From Marasmitruncus massiliensis (GTDB lineage Bacteria > Bacillota > Clostridia > Oscillospirales > Ruminococcaceae): 64,000 nt of DNA. The position numbers and the translations under genes were made by a program. The notes under the pieces are model-generated. The model did not search any database. It was not told the origin of the DNA and worked only from the letters and a program-made list of their open reading frames with translations. Shown piece after piece: positions 24,106 through 33,804 of this stretch (its first letter is position 1; the number at the start of each line of letters is the position of its first letter). The DNA is taken from NCBI RefSeq assembly GCF_900186535.1, contig NZ_FYDE01000005.1, positions 1,340,895 to 1,404,894 of the forward strand, written 5' to 3'.

Positions 24106-26382
24106 TTAAGAGCGGTTTTGCCTGTTGAAATTGATCAGGCATCCCGCAAGCAGAATCCGCTTCTCATCGGGAGTCAGTTCCGCCACGCGCATGGTGAACG
24201 GCTGGAACGGGTTACCGACAAGATAGGCCTGGATGGAGGAAGTACCGGACAGAATCGCATCGCGGATATAGGGAACGAGCAGGTAGCTGCCGTTTTCAAA
24301 CAGGGGCGGCTCCTCCAGAACAAAGGGAACCATCCCCCAGTTGATCAGATTGGAGCGGTAGCGCTTGGTCGCGTATTCTCTGGCGATGTTGGCCGCACCG
24401 CCCAAAACGCGCTGGCAGCTTGCGGCCTGCTCGCGGGCGGAGCCGTCCCCCGGCTTGACGGCGTAGATGACCGAACCAAGGCCGGTATTTTCCGTATGGA
24501 TTCCGACGATTTCCGCTGCCTGAATTTCCGCAAACACGACCCGCAGTTCTTCGGGGACATGTCCGCCGGCGCGTTCCTTTTCCATTGCCTGCACCGTTTT
24601 TGCTTTTGCCACATATAACGGGTCCCTGCGGGAGAGGGTAAATTCCGCGAGCCCCAGCGGGTTGGAACGATAGGAAGAGGTTTCACCGGAGGGAATCAGT
24701 TCGTCGGTGGTGGTAACGGGGTCGGTAATGAAACTGACGACCTTCAGCAGGAGATGTTCCGGCATCGGATTTATTTTCGGCCAGTCAATGATATTGGGGC
24801 CGTACTTGAGTTCGGCGGCCGGGTCAGGTTTGCCAAATCCGTTATAAACGCGGTTATGATATGGCTTCTGGTCAAAATAATAGCCGGAGTGGTCATATTT
24901 CACCTCATCAAGCTCGGTAGCCGGCGTCAGCAGGCCGCCGTGAAGCGCCGTGGCCGCGATCGAGCGGGCATCCATCAGGGCCACGCCCGCAGCCTGATTT
25001 CCGGAAGGTTTGCTGCCCTCCCGGTTCGGGAAGTTGCGGGTCGTGTGCCGGATGGAGAGAGCGCCGTTCGCCGGTACATCCCCCGCGCCGAAGCAGGGTC
25101 CGCAGAACGCGGAACGCACCGTTGCGCCCGCCTGCATCAGTTCGGAAATCGCGCCGTTTTTCACCAGTTCCAGCATCACCGGCTGGCTTGACGGATAAAC
25201 CGAGAGGGAAAATTCTCCGTTCCCGATGCTGTGCCTGCGAAGGATGGAGGCCGCCGCCATTACATTGGTATAAGTGCCGCCCGCGCATCCGGCAATCACG
25301 CCCTGTTCCACCTGTAAACGTCCGTTTTTGATCTTATCGGTCAGGCGGAGCCCTTTCAGGGCAGCCTGTGTCTGTCTTTCCGCTTCACGCAGGATATCTC
25401 CGGCGTTTTGATTCAGCGTATCAATCTCGTAGACATTTGACGGATGGAACGGCAGGGCAATCATAGGCTTTATGCTTGAAAGATCGACCTCGATCAGTCC
25501 GTCGTAATAAGCCACACCGGCAGGGTGCAGCGGGGCGTAATCCTCCGGACGCCCGTGGACTTCAAAAAACTCGCGGGTGTCCTCATCCGTTTCCCAGATG
25601 GAGGACAGACAGGCGGTCTCGGTGGTCATAACGTCAATGCCGCAGCGGTAATCGGTCGGCAGGCTGGAAATTCCCGGGCCCACAAACTCCATAACGCTGT
25701 TTTTCACCGTCCCTTTTTCAAACACCGCGCCGATCATTGCGAGCGCCACGTCCTGCGGCCCGACTCCCGGACGGGGCGCACCGGTGAGATAAACCGCTAC
25801 AACACGCGGATAATTGATGTCGTAGGTGTTGCAGAGCAGCTGTTTGACCAGTTCGCCGCCGCCTTCACCGATTGCCATAGTCCCCAGCGCCCCGTAACGG
25901 GTATGGCTGTCGCTTCCCAGAATCATCTTTCCGCACCCGGCCATCATCTCGCGCATGTACATGTGAATCACCGCCAAATGCGGGGGGACGTAAATCCCTC
26001 CGTATTTTTTTGCCGCGGACAAACCGAACATGTGGTCATCCTCGTTAATGGTCCCGCCCACCGCGCATAAGGAGTTGTGGCAGTTTGTCAGCACATAGGG
26101 AACCGGGAATTTCTCCAGGCCGCTGGCTTTCGCGGTCTGGATAATGCCGACATAAGTAATGTCATGGCTGGCAAGCGCGTCGAACGTGATCTGCAGCTTA
26201 TCCATGCCGGAGGAACGGTTGTGATGTTTCAGGATGGAGTAGGAAATTGTTCCTTTTTTGGCTTCCTCAATGGAAACTGCTTTGCCGTGCAGATTCCGCA
26301 GCTGAGCTTCCGCGTTGCAGTCTGCGTCGATGATTCTGGAACCGCCTGACAGAAAGACACCGTTTGTATGTATCTTGATCAT
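24106..26382 (-). CDS. Aconitase-family hydratase in the citrate lyase operon
   Basis: A 758-residue member of the aconitase superfamily, nearest in type to the YbhJ-like putative hydratases. It has [23 protein letters not shown], candidate 4Fe-4S cysteines in [12 protein letters not shown] and [11 protein letters not shown], and a swivel domain with NFPNREGS. It should dehydrate or rehydrate a tricarboxylate or a C5 dicarboxylate. Sited between citF and citC in one operon, it probably feeds the lyase (for example isocitrate or aconitate to citrate, or mesaconate to citramalate). The true substrate cannot be read from sequence. Its ribosome binding site overlaps the citF end. Confidence 0.85.
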   Translation of the reverse strand: MIKIHTNGVFLSGGSRIIDADCNAEAQLRNLHGKAVSIEEAKKGTISYSILKHHNRSSGMDKLQITFDALASHDITYVGIIQTAKASGLEKFPVPYVLTNCHNSLCAVGGTINEDDHMFGLSAAKKYGGIYVPPHLAVIHMYMREMMAGCGKMILGSDSHTRYGALGTMAIGEGGGELVKQLLCNTYDINYPRVVAVYLTGAPRPGVGPQDVALAMIGAVFEKGTVKNSVMEFVGPGISSLPTDYRCGIDVMTTETACLSSIWETDEDTREFFEVHGRPEDYAPLHPAGVAYYDGLIEVDLSSIKPMIALPFHPSNVYEIDTLNQNAGDILREAERQTQAALKGLRLTDKIKNGRLQVEQGVIAGCAGGTYTNVMAAASILRRHSIGNGEFSLSVYPSSQPVMLELVKNGAISELMQAGATVRSAFCGPCFGAGDVPANGALSIRHTTRNFPNREGSKPSGNQAAGVALMDARSIAATALHGGLLTPATELDEVKYDHSGYYFDQKPYHNRVYNGFGKPDPAAELKYGPNIIDWPKINPMPEHLLLKVVSFITDPVTTTDELIPSGETSSYRSNPLGLAEFTLSRRDPLYVAKAKTVQAMEKERAGGHVPEELRVVFAEIQAAEIVGIHTENTGLGSVIYAVKPGDGSAREQAASCQRVLGGAANIAREYATKRYRSNLINWGMVPFVLEEPPLFENGSYLLVPYIRDAILSGTSSIQAYLVGNPFQPFTMRVAELTPDEKRILLAGCLINFNRQNRS

Positions 26383-26388
26383 AGCAGC

Positions 26389-27930
26389 CTACTCCTTTAC
26401 CTCATAAATCAGATCGATAATGCTGTTGTCGCGGTAGGTCACAATACCTACCACTTTATCGGTATACAGGATCGGGTCGGCTTTCCCCACAATTTTTTCC
26501 GCCTTGCTCCGCAGTTCATCAATCGAGCAGACAGGCAGCCGGGCGGCAATGAGCCGGTCTTTCAGATCCGGGCGTGCCGGGTTCACCGCAATCCCCTGAT
26601 CGGTGACCACAACGTCAATACTCCGCCCGGGTGTGACAATGGTGTTTACATGATTCACAATGGTGGGGATTCTGCCGCGCGTGAGCGGTGCCACAACAAT
26701 GGAGACGCTAGCGCCTGCCGCCGTGTCCGGGTGGCCGCCGATTGCGCCGCGGATTACGCCGTCGCTTCCGGTGAGCACATTTACGTTGAACCCGGTGTCC
26801 ACCTCAAGCGCGGAAAGCACCACGACATCCAGCTGGTTGACGGCTGTGCCGGGGTTGGACGGGCTGGCATAATAGCTTGCGGAAATCTGCTGATGGAAGC
26901 GGTTGTTCTTCAGGCTTTCGGCGGCGCGCAGGTCAAAACTCTGCACGTCCAGAATTTTGCGCACCAGCCCTTCTTCCAGCAGTTCCACAACGCTTCCGGT
27001 AATTCCGCCGAGCGCAAACCCCACCTTGATGTTTTGCTTGATCATGTCCTCGCGCAGGAAGCGGATTGTCGCGAGGGAAGCGCCGCCCGAACCCATCTGC
27101 ATGGAAAAACCGTCGTAAAAATGACCGCTGTTTTCGATGACTTTGGCGGCGTATTCCGCAATCAGAAGCTCTTTCGGGTTTTTGGTAAAGCGGGTCGCGC
27201 CGCTCATAATGCCGGCGGGATTTCCGATCTCCGGAACCTGCACGACATAGTCCACATTCGATTCCGGAATTCCGAACGGAGCGTTCGGGTAAGGAACCAG
27301 ATTATTGGTGATGATGATGACCTTTTTCGCGTATTCGGCGTCCTGCTTTGCGTACCCCATCGATCCGCACATGATACCGGTGTCGCCTTCACGGGAATAT
27401 CCGTTTGCGTTTCCGAACGCGTCGCAGGAGGGTGCCCCGAGGAACGCCACGTCAATTGCCAGTTCGCCTGATTCTATCGCGTAAGCGCGGCCGCCGTGAC
27501 TGCGAAATACCACCGGGATATCCATCAGCCCGTGGCTGATGGCATCCGCCAGTTTGCCGCGCAGGCCGCTTGTCTCAATGCGCCGGATGACGCCGCTTTT
27601 GATGTGGTCCATGAGAGGAAAGTGGCAGTCGGTCAGGCTGCTTGCCGCCAGGACCAGATCCTTAAAGCCCATTTCCGCGAGCTTGGCCATCACCATGTTG
27701 ATGATATAATCGCCGCCGCGAAAATGATGATGAAAGGAGATGGTCATGCCGTCCCGCAAACCGGACAGCCGGATAGCCTCATCCAGATCGTTCACCAGCT
27801 TTTTGCTGTGCAGGGAACGCTCCGCCAGTGTCCGCACATCTTTGGGCTGCAGATTTTGTTCGTCGCTGTAACTACCGCCTAAGGCGCAAAATTCCTCCAA
27901 ATGGGGAATTGATGAAAGTTCTAAGCTCAT
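26389..27930 (-). CDS. citF: Citrate lyase alpha subunit (citrate:acetyl-ACP transferase)
   Basis: A 513-residue CitF. It exchanges the acetyl group on the acyl carrier subunit for citrate. Family stretches seen include MTISFHHHFRGGDYIINMV near residue 60, GFALGGITGSVVELLEEG, and the C-terminal TVVTDQ-like IDVVVTDQGIAVNPARPDL. The ATG at 27930 has AGGAG 8 nt upstream, 13 nt after the citE stop; the in-frame extension to 27972 overlaps citE and lacks a ribosome binding site. Citramalate lyase alpha subunits are close relatives and cannot be excluded. Confidence 0.92.
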   Translation of the reverse strand: MSLELSSIPHLEEFCALGGSYSDEQNLQPKDVRTLAERSLHSKKLVNDLDEAIRLSGLRDGMTISFHHHFRGGDYIINMVMAKLAEMGFKDLVLAASSLTDCHFPLMDHIKSGVIRRIETSGLRGKLADAISHGLMDIPVVFRSHGGRAYAIESGELAIDVAFLGAPSCDAFGNANGYSREGDTGIMCGSMGYAKQDAEYAKKVIIITNNLVPYPNAPFGIPESNVDYVVQVPEIGNPAGIMSGATRFTKNPKELLIAEYAAKVIENSGHFYDGFSMQMGSGGASLATIRFLREDMIKQNIKVGFALGGITGSVVELLEEGLVRKILDVQSFDLRAAESLKNNRFHQQISASYYASPSNPGTAVNQLDVVVLSALEVDTGFNVNVLTGSDGVIRGAIGGHPDTAAGASVSIVVAPLTRGRIPTIVNHVNTIVTPGRSIDVVVTDQGIAVNPARPDLKDRLIAARLPVCSIDELRSKAEKIVGKADPILYTDKVVGIVTYRDNSIIDLIYEVKE

Positions 27931-27943
27931 TTCTTTCGCTCCT

Positions 27944-28828
27944 TTAAAAAGTAATGCCGGAAGCATGGGCAATTTCGAGAATCCGTTCCGCGCGGGCCAC
28001 GACCGGCTTGTCGATCATTTTGCCATTCAGGGCAATGACGCCGCTGCCTCGCTCTTTGGCTTCTTTGATGGCGTCCATAATGGCAAGGGATTTTTGGATT
28101 TCCTTGTCGGAAGGGGTGTAAAGGCTATGCACAGGCTTGATCTGCCTGGGGTTGATGACCGACTTGCCGTCGAACCCCAGCTGCTTAATGAGCTTTACTT
28201 CCGCCTCAAAGCCTTCCATGTTATTAACGTCGCTGTAAACGGTGTCGATCGCGGCAATGCCCGCCGCGCGGGCCGCAAGCAGGATCACGCTGCGGGCGAA
28301 CAGCAGTTCGATTCCGTCAGAACTGCGGCTGGTTTTCAGATCTGTCACATAATCTTCCGCGCCGAGCGCGATGCCGATCAGCCTTTTGGAACTGACGGCA
28401 ATTTCCCGCGCGTTCAGAACGCCCAGCGCGCTTTCAATTGCGGCCATCATGCGCGTGGACCCGGCCGGGATACCATTCTCCGCTTCTATTTCAGCAATAA
28501 CGTTTTCACAGTAGGTGACATCTTCCGCACACTCGGTCTTTGGCAGGCGGATAATGGCCTTTCTGGTGCAGACAATGGCGGTAAGGTCGTCCTTTCCGAC
28601 TTTTGTCCGGGGGTCATTTATACGCACGACCAGTTCGATGCCATTGTAGTCATAGCAGTTCAGCGCTTCGCTGACCAGGAAACGGGCGGAATCCTTCTGG
28701 TCGACCGCCACGCTGTCCTCCAAATCGAACATAATGGAGTCGCTTCCGTAAATATAGGCGTCTTTCACCATGCCGGGGTTGTTTCCGGGCACAAACATCA
28801 TGGTGCGGCGCAGTTTATATGTATCCAT
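27944..28828 (-). CDS. citE: Citrate lyase beta subunit (citryl-ACP lyase)
   Basis: A 294-residue HpcH/HpaI-type TIM barrel that splits citryl-ACP into acetyl-ACP and oxaloacetate. Motifs: LRRTMMFVPGNNPGM at the N-terminus, DSIMFDLEDSVA (Mg-binding Asp/Glu), VRINDP, and MAAIESALGVLNA. The start codon overlaps the citD stop by 1 nt (TAATG), typical of citDE pairs. Confidence 0.94.
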   Translation of the reverse strand: MDTYKLRRTMMFVPGNNPGMVKDAYIYGSDSIMFDLEDSVAVDQKDSARFLVSEALNCYDYNGIELVVRINDPRTKVGKDDLTAIVCTRKAIIRLPKTECAEDVTYCENVIAEIEAENGIPAGSTRMMAAIESALGVLNAREIAVSSKRLIGIALGAEDYVTDLKTSRSSDGIELLFARSVILLAARAAGIAAIDTVYSDVNNMEGFEAEVKLIKQLGFDGKSVINPRQIKPVHSLYTPSDKEIQKSLAIMDAIKEAKERGSGVIALNGKMIDKPVVARAERILEIAHASGITF

Positions 28829-29124
28829 TAATTCTGCCCTCCAAACTGATAGCTGTCACAATTACAGGCACGGTAAGCCGCCGTTTTGACGCGGGCACGC
28901 ACTGTGCAGTCCAGAGCACCTTTATCCAGAGCTTTCACGTGGGCATTTTTTACATCCAGTTCTGTTAAAACATCCTGAATCGTGCTGCGGATGGCATTTC
29001 CGAATTGTTTCTCCACAGAACTTTCCAGTTCGATTTCAATTCCCCCCACGCTGCCGGGAGAAAGCGTTACCATAATATCGCTGGACTCCATTGTCCCGGC
29101 GACGGCTGTTTTTTCAATCTTCAA
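28828..29124 (-). CDS. citD: Citrate lyase gamma subunit (acyl carrier protein)
   Basis: A 98-residue carrier of the phosphoribosyl-dephospho-CoA arm. With a TTG start at 29122-29124 (AGGAGGGG 7 nt upstream) the protein begins MKIEKTAVAGTMESSDI, placing the conserved prosthetic-group Ser at position 14, as in characterised CitD proteins. The frame is open 20 codons further up but that would displace the serine. First gene of the seven-gene minus-strand operon. Confidence 0.93.
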   Translation of the reverse strand: MKIEKTAVAGTMESSDIMVTLSPGSVGGIEIELESSVEKQFGNAIRSTIQDVLTELDVKNAHVKALDKGALDCTVRARVKTAAYRACNCDSYQFGGQN

Positions 29125-29222
29125 TCTGGTCCCCTCCTGTAAAATAATCAGCGAGTCAAGAGGCACTGGCCCGCTCCACTGCACGCTTATTTTAACGCGT
29201 GAAACTTAAGATCAAATAAAAA

Positions 29223-29245
29223 TATCTTAAAAAAAAATTAAGATA
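29223..29245. repeat. AT-rich dyad in the cit/tct intergenic region
   Basis: Arms TATCTTAA and TTAAGATA (29223-29230, 29238-29245) around a poly-A loop, inside the very AT-rich cit-tct spacer (29125-29594). It may be a regulator site or a weak hairpin near the citD promoter; I could not place a clean citD promoter. Confidence 0.35.
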
Positions 29246-29463
29246 AATATGAAAAAAATGTCGTTATTTATGCCGAAAATTTGCATCATGAAAAAAATAA
29301 TACGTCAAAATAGAACAAAATAAACGCTGAATTTGTATAAATGCGTTCAAGGAAAATCAGTTGAACCACTTTTATAAAATGCAAAGCCGATTTGAAAACT
29401 GCTGTCAGTTACTACCTTTTATAAATAAGGATTTAATAGAAAGCAATTTCGGAATTCTTTCGT

Positions 29464-29496
29464 GCAATGTGTGCATTCATGCTATGCGCACATTGC
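29464..29496. promoter_or_regulatory. Operator-like inverted repeat upstream of tctC
   Basis: Two 13-bp arms, GCAATGTGTGCAT (29464-29476) and ATGCGCACATTGC (29484-29496), with 12 of 13 positions complementary and 7 nt between them. It ends just before the tctC -35, in the divergent cit/tct control region. A long spaced dyad in this position suits the LysR regulator encoded at 32824-33756. Confidence 0.6.
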
Positions 29497-29498
29497 AT

Positions 29499-29528
29499 TT
29501 GCTAATTGGTTCAGAATGCTTTTATACT
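29499..29528 (+). promoter_or_regulatory. Promoter of tctCBA
   Basis: -35 TTGCTA (29499-29504), an 18-bp spacer and -10 TATACT (29523-29528), 66 nt before the tctC ATG. Confidence 0.55.
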
Positions 29529-29594
29529 AGAGCCACTGGCTAAACGGCAATATTCAGTGCCGTAGTCTGGAAAAAACAAAAAGGAGAACGAGAT

Positions 29595-30638
29595 ATGAAA
29601 AAGTTAATGGCAGTTGTTTTGACAGCTGGAATTGTACTGTCTCTTGCGGCGTGCGGTTCCAATTCCAATGCGCCTGCGGCGACGCCGTCTGCACAGAGTC
29701 CGGCAGCATCCAAGGCGGAGCAGAGCAGTGCCGCAAGCGAAGAAGAGTCCTGGACATTTGAACGCAATATTGAAATAGTCTGCCCGTGGGGCGCCGGCGG
29801 CGGTGCTGATACGACACTGCGTACCTTTGCGGCGGCGCTGGAAAAGGAAATCGGCGTTAAAGTGGTAATCAACAATAAGGCCGGCGCAGGCGGCACAACC
29901 GGTGTGGAATATGCCATGCAGCAGCCTGCCGACGGGTACACCTGGCTGCTCTGCACGCAGAGCCCGCTTCTGGCTCAGCTGACGGGCGCATCCAATGTGG
30001 ACATGGCCGGGATTGAACCGGTTGTCCGGCTGGTCCACGATACCAACGTCATTGTGACGGGAAAAGATTCCCCCTATAACAACTATAAAGAACTGGTTGA
30101 TTACATCAATGCAAATCCCGGTGTCGTAAAAGCCGGCTGCATGACAATCACAGGTCTTGACGGCCTTGACGTGCAGCTGGCCTTCGACGGCAAGGTTGAA
30201 CCGATTGCTTATTCCGAGGGGGCGCAGCTGAACAGCGATGTGATGGCCGGACATATTGCACTCGCATCCGTGGGACCGGCGGAAATCGAAGCGCTTGTGG
30301 CTTCAGGGGATGTGAAGCCGATTCTGGTCTGCTCCGAAGAACGGATGTCTACAGAATCGTTCAAGGACTGCGAATGTGCCGGCGAGCTTGGCATTGACTG
30401 CTATTATGGCCCTTACCGTGGGATTTTTGCGGCAAAAGGCACACCGCAGGCAGCAATCAAAGCATTTGAAGCCGCCGCTGAAAAAGCTGTCGCAAGTGAT
30501 ACCTTCCAAAAATGGGCGGCCTCACAGGGGCTTGACCAGCGTCCCGGCTGGCAGAATACAGCCGACTTCACAGCAACCTGGAATCAGGATGTCGAGAACC
30601 TGTCTGCACTTGTTTCGACCATGAATGCCGCAAAGTAA
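29595..30638 (+). CDS. tctC: Tripartite tricarboxylate transporter receptor lipoprotein
   Basis: A 347-residue Bug/TctC-type solute receptor: lipobox L-A-A-C (Cys20), a Ser/Ala linker, then the fold with IVCPWGAGGGADTTLRTFA (carboxylate-binding loop) and INNKAGAGGTTGVEYA. It captures tricarboxylates outside the cell for TctB/TctA. AAGGAG lies 8 nt upstream. It is divergent from the citrate lyase operon, so citrate or a related tricarboxylate is the likely ligand. Confidence 0.92.
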   Translation: MKKLMAVVLTAGIVLSLAACGSNSNAPAATPSAQSPAASKAEQSSAASEEESWTFERNIEIVCPWGAGGGADTTLRTFAAALEKEIGVKVVINNKAGAGGTTGVEYAMQQPADGYTWLLCTQSPLLAQLTGASNVDMAGIEPVVRLVHDTNVIVTGKDSPYNNYKELVDYINANPGVVKAGCMTITGLDGLDVQLAFDGKVEPIAYSEGAQLNSDVMAGHIALASVGPAEIEALVASGDVKPILVCSEERMSTESFKDCECAGELGIDCYYGPYRGIFAAKGTPQAAIKAFEAAAEKAVASDTFQKWAASQGLDQRPGWQNTADFTATWNQDVENLSALVSTMNAAK

Positions 30639-30647
30639 AGGGATTGC

Positions 30648-30682
30648 ATGAGGAGGGAACCTTCCTGTCGTTCCCTCCTCAT
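30648..30682 (+). terminator. Intercistronic stem-loop between tctC and tctB
   Basis: A perfect 13-bp stem (30648-30660 with 30670-30682) and a 9-nt loop, followed by TTTTAAAA. It is probably a partial terminator that keeps receptor mRNA above tctB-tctA mRNA. Confidence 0.75.
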
Positions 30683-30704
30683 TTTAAAAGGGAAAGTGAG
30701 TTGA

Positions 30705-31211
30705 TTGACTTTGACGATTGAACTGGTTTTTAATGCTTTGATGCTGATCTTTTTCAGTTACTGTTATTTTTATATCGGTGCAACCTTGCCGCCTTCCGCA
30801 AACACTGAGCTTGGTGCGGAGCAGTGGCCGCAGATTATTTTGGCGCTGCTGGTCCTGATGCTGATCATAAACATTGTAAAAATTGTAAAAAACCTGAAAA
30901 CGGTTCCCGCTGAAAAACAGCTGAATGTAAGCCTCCTGAAAGGCTTTTTTACAAGCAAACTGTTTATCGGAATTATCATCGTTTTTGTTTTGGCGGTTCT
31001 TTTAGGCAAGATCGGGTTCATACCGTCCTGTATCCTGTTCCTCATCGCATATTCCCGGCTGCTGGGAGAAAAACGGTGGTATATCAGCCTGATCTGCGCG
31101 GTTGTGATCACAGCGATTTTGTTTATTCTGTTTTATAAAGGCCTTAGTATTATGCTGCCGCGCGGCGAGGGGATTTTCCGTACGTTTGCCCTCCTGCTGG
31201 AATCTATCTAG
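30705..31211 (+). CDS. tctB: Tripartite tricarboxylate transporter small membrane subunit
   Basis: A 168-residue protein with four predicted membrane helices and a central loop, the TctB/DUF1468 type. It stabilises or assists TctA. It starts with TTG at 30705, about 11 nt after AAGGGA; no ATG is available before the first helix. Confidence 0.85.
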   Translation: MTLTIELVFNALMLIFFSYCYFYIGATLPPSANTELGAEQWPQIILALLVLMLIINIVKIVKNLKTVPAEKQLNVSLLKGFFTSKLFIGIIIVFVLAVLLGKIGFIPSCILFLIAYSRLLGEKRWYISLICAVVITAILFILFYKGLSIMLPRGEGIFRTFALLLESI

Positions 31212-31227
31212 AGGAAGGAGAGTTAAA

Positions 31228-32739
31228 ATGTTAGATATCTTAATTTCCGGCGCGCAGATTATCTTTCAGCCGCTTACTTTTCTGTTTATTTTGTGCGGAA
31301 CCTGTCTGGGCGTTGTATTCGGGGCGATGCCCGGTGTCAGCGCATCTATGGCAGTTGCACTGGCACTGCCGTTTGCCTATTCCATGAGCCCTGTTGTTGC
31401 AATTGCCTTTCTCGTCTCGGTATATTGTGCCGCGATTACCGGAGGCGGGGTAACGGCTATTCTGTTTAAAATTCCGGGGACTCCGTCCAATGCCCCTACG
31501 ACGTTTGACGGTTATCCGATGGCCCAGCGGGGGGAGGCCGGAAAAGCTCTGGGCGTTTCTCTGGTGTGCAGCGCGTTCGGCGGTATGATTGCCGCATTTG
31601 CGATGGCTTTGATCAGCCCTCAGCTTTCTGCTGTCGCGCTGAAATTCGGCCCGTCTGAACTGTTCGCCGTATCCTTTCTGGGGCTTTCCGTTTTGACCTG
31701 CCTTGACAGCGGCAATATCGTCAAAACGATTATATCCGGATTGATTGGTCTGTGGCTGTCGACCATTGGCATGGACCCGATGCTTGGGCTTGCTCGTTTT
31801 ACATGGGGAAACAGTACACTGCTGGGCGGTGTTGAAATGATCCCGGTTATGATCGGTATGTTTGCAGTTACAGAAGTGCTCAAAGAAACCACGAAGCCGC
31901 GGGTAATGAATGGATCAGACAAACAGACCGGTGTAAAAACAACATTCCCGGGAGTCAAAGAGTTCCTGAGCATTAAATGGGTGATGATCCGGGCTTCCAT
32001 TATCGGGACGATCGTGGGAATCCTTCCCGGTGCCGGCGCGACAATCGCTTCATTTTTATGTTACACAACGGAAAACAAGCTCAGCAAGCATCCGGAAAAA
32101 TTCGGTACCGGCTGCATAGACGGTATCGCGGCATCGGAATGCGCCAACAATGCCGCTACCGGAGGCTCCATGGTTCCTTTGCTTTCTCTTGGAATCCCGG
32201 GCGGCAACGCGGCGGCCATCATGATGAGCGCCCTGGTAATGATGGGCGTGCAGGTGGGTCCACTGCTTGTGCGCACCCAGCCTGAATATCTCTCCAGCGT
32301 GTTTACGTCCATGCTGGTTACCAACATTTTGATGGTTGTAATCTCCATGCTGGTTGCTAAGATTTTTGCGAAGATTCTGGCGGTTCCGTACAGCATTCTC
32401 GGGCCTACCATCATCATGCTGGCTGTGATCGGTTCCTATGCGCTGAACAACAACGTCGGAGACGTCATGCTGATGACTATCGCCGGTACGATTGGATATT
32501 TGTTTGTAAAACAGGGATTCTCTGCCGCCGCACTGGTTTTAGGATTGGTACTCGGGCAGATGTGTGAATCTAATTTGCGCAGGGCGATCAAAATCGAAAA
32601 CGGAAATTTGCTGGCTGTATTTTCCAAACCGATTACCGCGGTACTGATGACTGCGTGCATTATTATGCTTGTATATCCGGTTGTCAAGCCGATTATTTCG
32701 CGGAAATTCGGCAAAAAGGCGAATGTCTCCGCAGTTTAA
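31228..32739 (+). CDS. tctA: Tripartite tricarboxylate transporter large membrane subunit
   Basis: A 503-residue TctA with about 12 helices. Two conserved repeats are seen: GAMPGVSASMAVALALPFAY near residue 32 and GILPGAGATIASFLCY near 265, plus KIPGTPSNAPTTFDGYPMAQRGEAGKALG. It is the ion-driven transport channel. AAGGAG lies 7 nt before the ATG. It ends at a bidirectional terminator facing the LysR gene. Confidence 0.94.
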   Translation: MLDILISGAQIIFQPLTFLFILCGTCLGVVFGAMPGVSASMAVALALPFAYSMSPVVAIAFLVSVYCAAITGGGVTAILFKIPGTPSNAPTTFDGYPMAQRGEAGKALGVSLVCSAFGGMIAAFAMALISPQLSAVALKFGPSELFAVSFLGLSVLTCLDSGNIVKTIISGLIGLWLSTIGMDPMLGLARFTWGNSTLLGGVEMIPVMIGMFAVTEVLKETTKPRVMNGSDKQTGVKTTFPGVKEFLSIKWVMIRASIIGTIVGILPGAGATIASFLCYTTENKLSKHPEKFGTGCIDGIAASECANNAATGGSMVPLLSLGIPGGNAAAIMMSALVMMGVQVGPLLVRTQPEYLSSVFTSMLVTNILMVVISMLVAKIFAKILAVPYSILGPTIIMLAVIGSYALNNNVGDVMLMTIAGTIGYLFVKQGFSAAALVLGLVLGQMCESNLRRAIKIENGNLLAVFSKPITAVLMTACIIMLVYPVVKPIISRKFGKKANVSAV

Positions 32740-32776
32740 TTTACCTACTCTCTTACCTCTCATTCGTTTTGTAGAG

Positions 32777-32815
32777 GTCAAAAAGCCACCGCCCGACAGG
32801 CGATGGCTTTTTGAC
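32777..32815. terminator. Bidirectional terminator between tctA and the LysR gene
   Basis: A 17-nt stem with one G-T type mismatch (32777-32793 with 32799-32815) and a 5-nt loop, A- and T-rich at its base on both sides. It separates convergent genes. Confidence 0.85.
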
Positions 32816-32823
32816 GGACAAGG

Positions 32824-33756
32824 TCAGCTTTTAAACAGATACGGCAGGGCGGTTTTGCAGATTTGTATAAATTCCAGAGCGGCTTCCGTAAGGGAATCTT
32901 CGGACAGAAAACAGACAACAAACTCCCAATGCGGGAAGTAACGTTCCTCAATCCTGTAAAAGCGGACGGATGCCGAGATGTTGCTGAGCATGGAACAGTA
33001 GCTGGACGGGACGATGCTGACCCCCAATCCGAAGCTGACCAGACGCATAACCGTATGAATATTGCAGGTTTCAAATTTGATTCTGGGACGAATGCCTGCG
33101 GCGTCCAAAATGCGCTGTGCGGCCCGTCTGGTTCCCTGTGTCGGGTGCGTAAGAATAAAATTCCTGTTGGAAACCAATTGCAGATCCAAAAACGGCAGGT
33201 CACCGATTGGCTGTTCGGTAATCAGGTCATTCACCGCGTCGTTTGAAGGCACCATCAGCAGAAGGTTTTCCGAACAGATTTGCTGATAAGGGATGCCTGT
33301 GTTTGCCAGCGGCAGATGAAGAAGGGCAAGATCAACGCTTCCGTCCAGCAGTTTTGCCTCAATGACGTTAGGGTCTTTCTCAACAAGTTCAATTTCAATT
33401 CCAGGGTACACGCCGCTGAAGGTGCGCAGTATTTCGGGAAGTACGACCGCACCGAACTGGCTGGTCGTGCCAATGACCAGATGGCCGGACTGCAGATGGT
33501 TGATCTGTGAGATTTCGTTTTCCAGGTCGCGGGTCATTTTCATAATTTGTTTGGCGCAGAGCAGGTACTTTTTTCCCGCATCCGTAGGAATAAGCCCTCC
33601 CGGAGTGCGCTTAAACAAAGAAACGTTTAAAGAGTTTTCGATTTTCTGTAAACTTCGGCTGAGGGATGACTGGGACATATCCAGCTTTTCTGCTGCGCGG
33701 GAAAGACTCCCCGATTCGGCGATGGCAATCATATAAAGCATTTCTTTGCTGTTCAA
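32824..33756 (-). CDS. LysR-type transcriptional regulator
   Basis: A 310-residue LTTR: N-terminal helix-turn-helix (SGSLSRAAEKLDMSQSSLSRSLQKIE), linker helix, and an effector-binding domain beginning GHLVIGTTSQFGAVVLPEIL. I chose TTG at 33756 because GAGGAGG lies 8 nt upstream; the ATG at 33774 would put that site inside the gene. Convergent with tctA and divergent from the AbrB-type gene. It probably controls cit and tct in response to a tricarboxylate, acting at the dyad 29464-29496. Confidence 0.88.
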   Translation of the reverse strand: MNSKEMLYMIAIAESGSLSRAAEKLDMSQSSLSRSLQKIENSLNVSLFKRTPGGLIPTDAGKKYLLCAKQIMKMTRDLENEISQINHLQSGHLVIGTTSQFGAVVLPEILRTFSGVYPGIEIELVEKDPNVIEAKLLDGSVDLALLHLPLANTGIPYQQICSENLLLMVPSNDAVNDLITEQPIGDLPFLDLQLVSNRNFILTHPTQGTRRAAQRILDAAGIRPRIKFETCNIHTVMRLVSFGLGVSIVPSSYCSMLSNISASVRFYRIEERYFPHWEFVVCFLSEDSLTEAALEFIQICKTALPYLFKS

Positions 33757-33804
33757 AGCAGAGAGCCTCCTCATGTTTAAAATTACGAAAGGGAAGTGCG
33801 TAAA

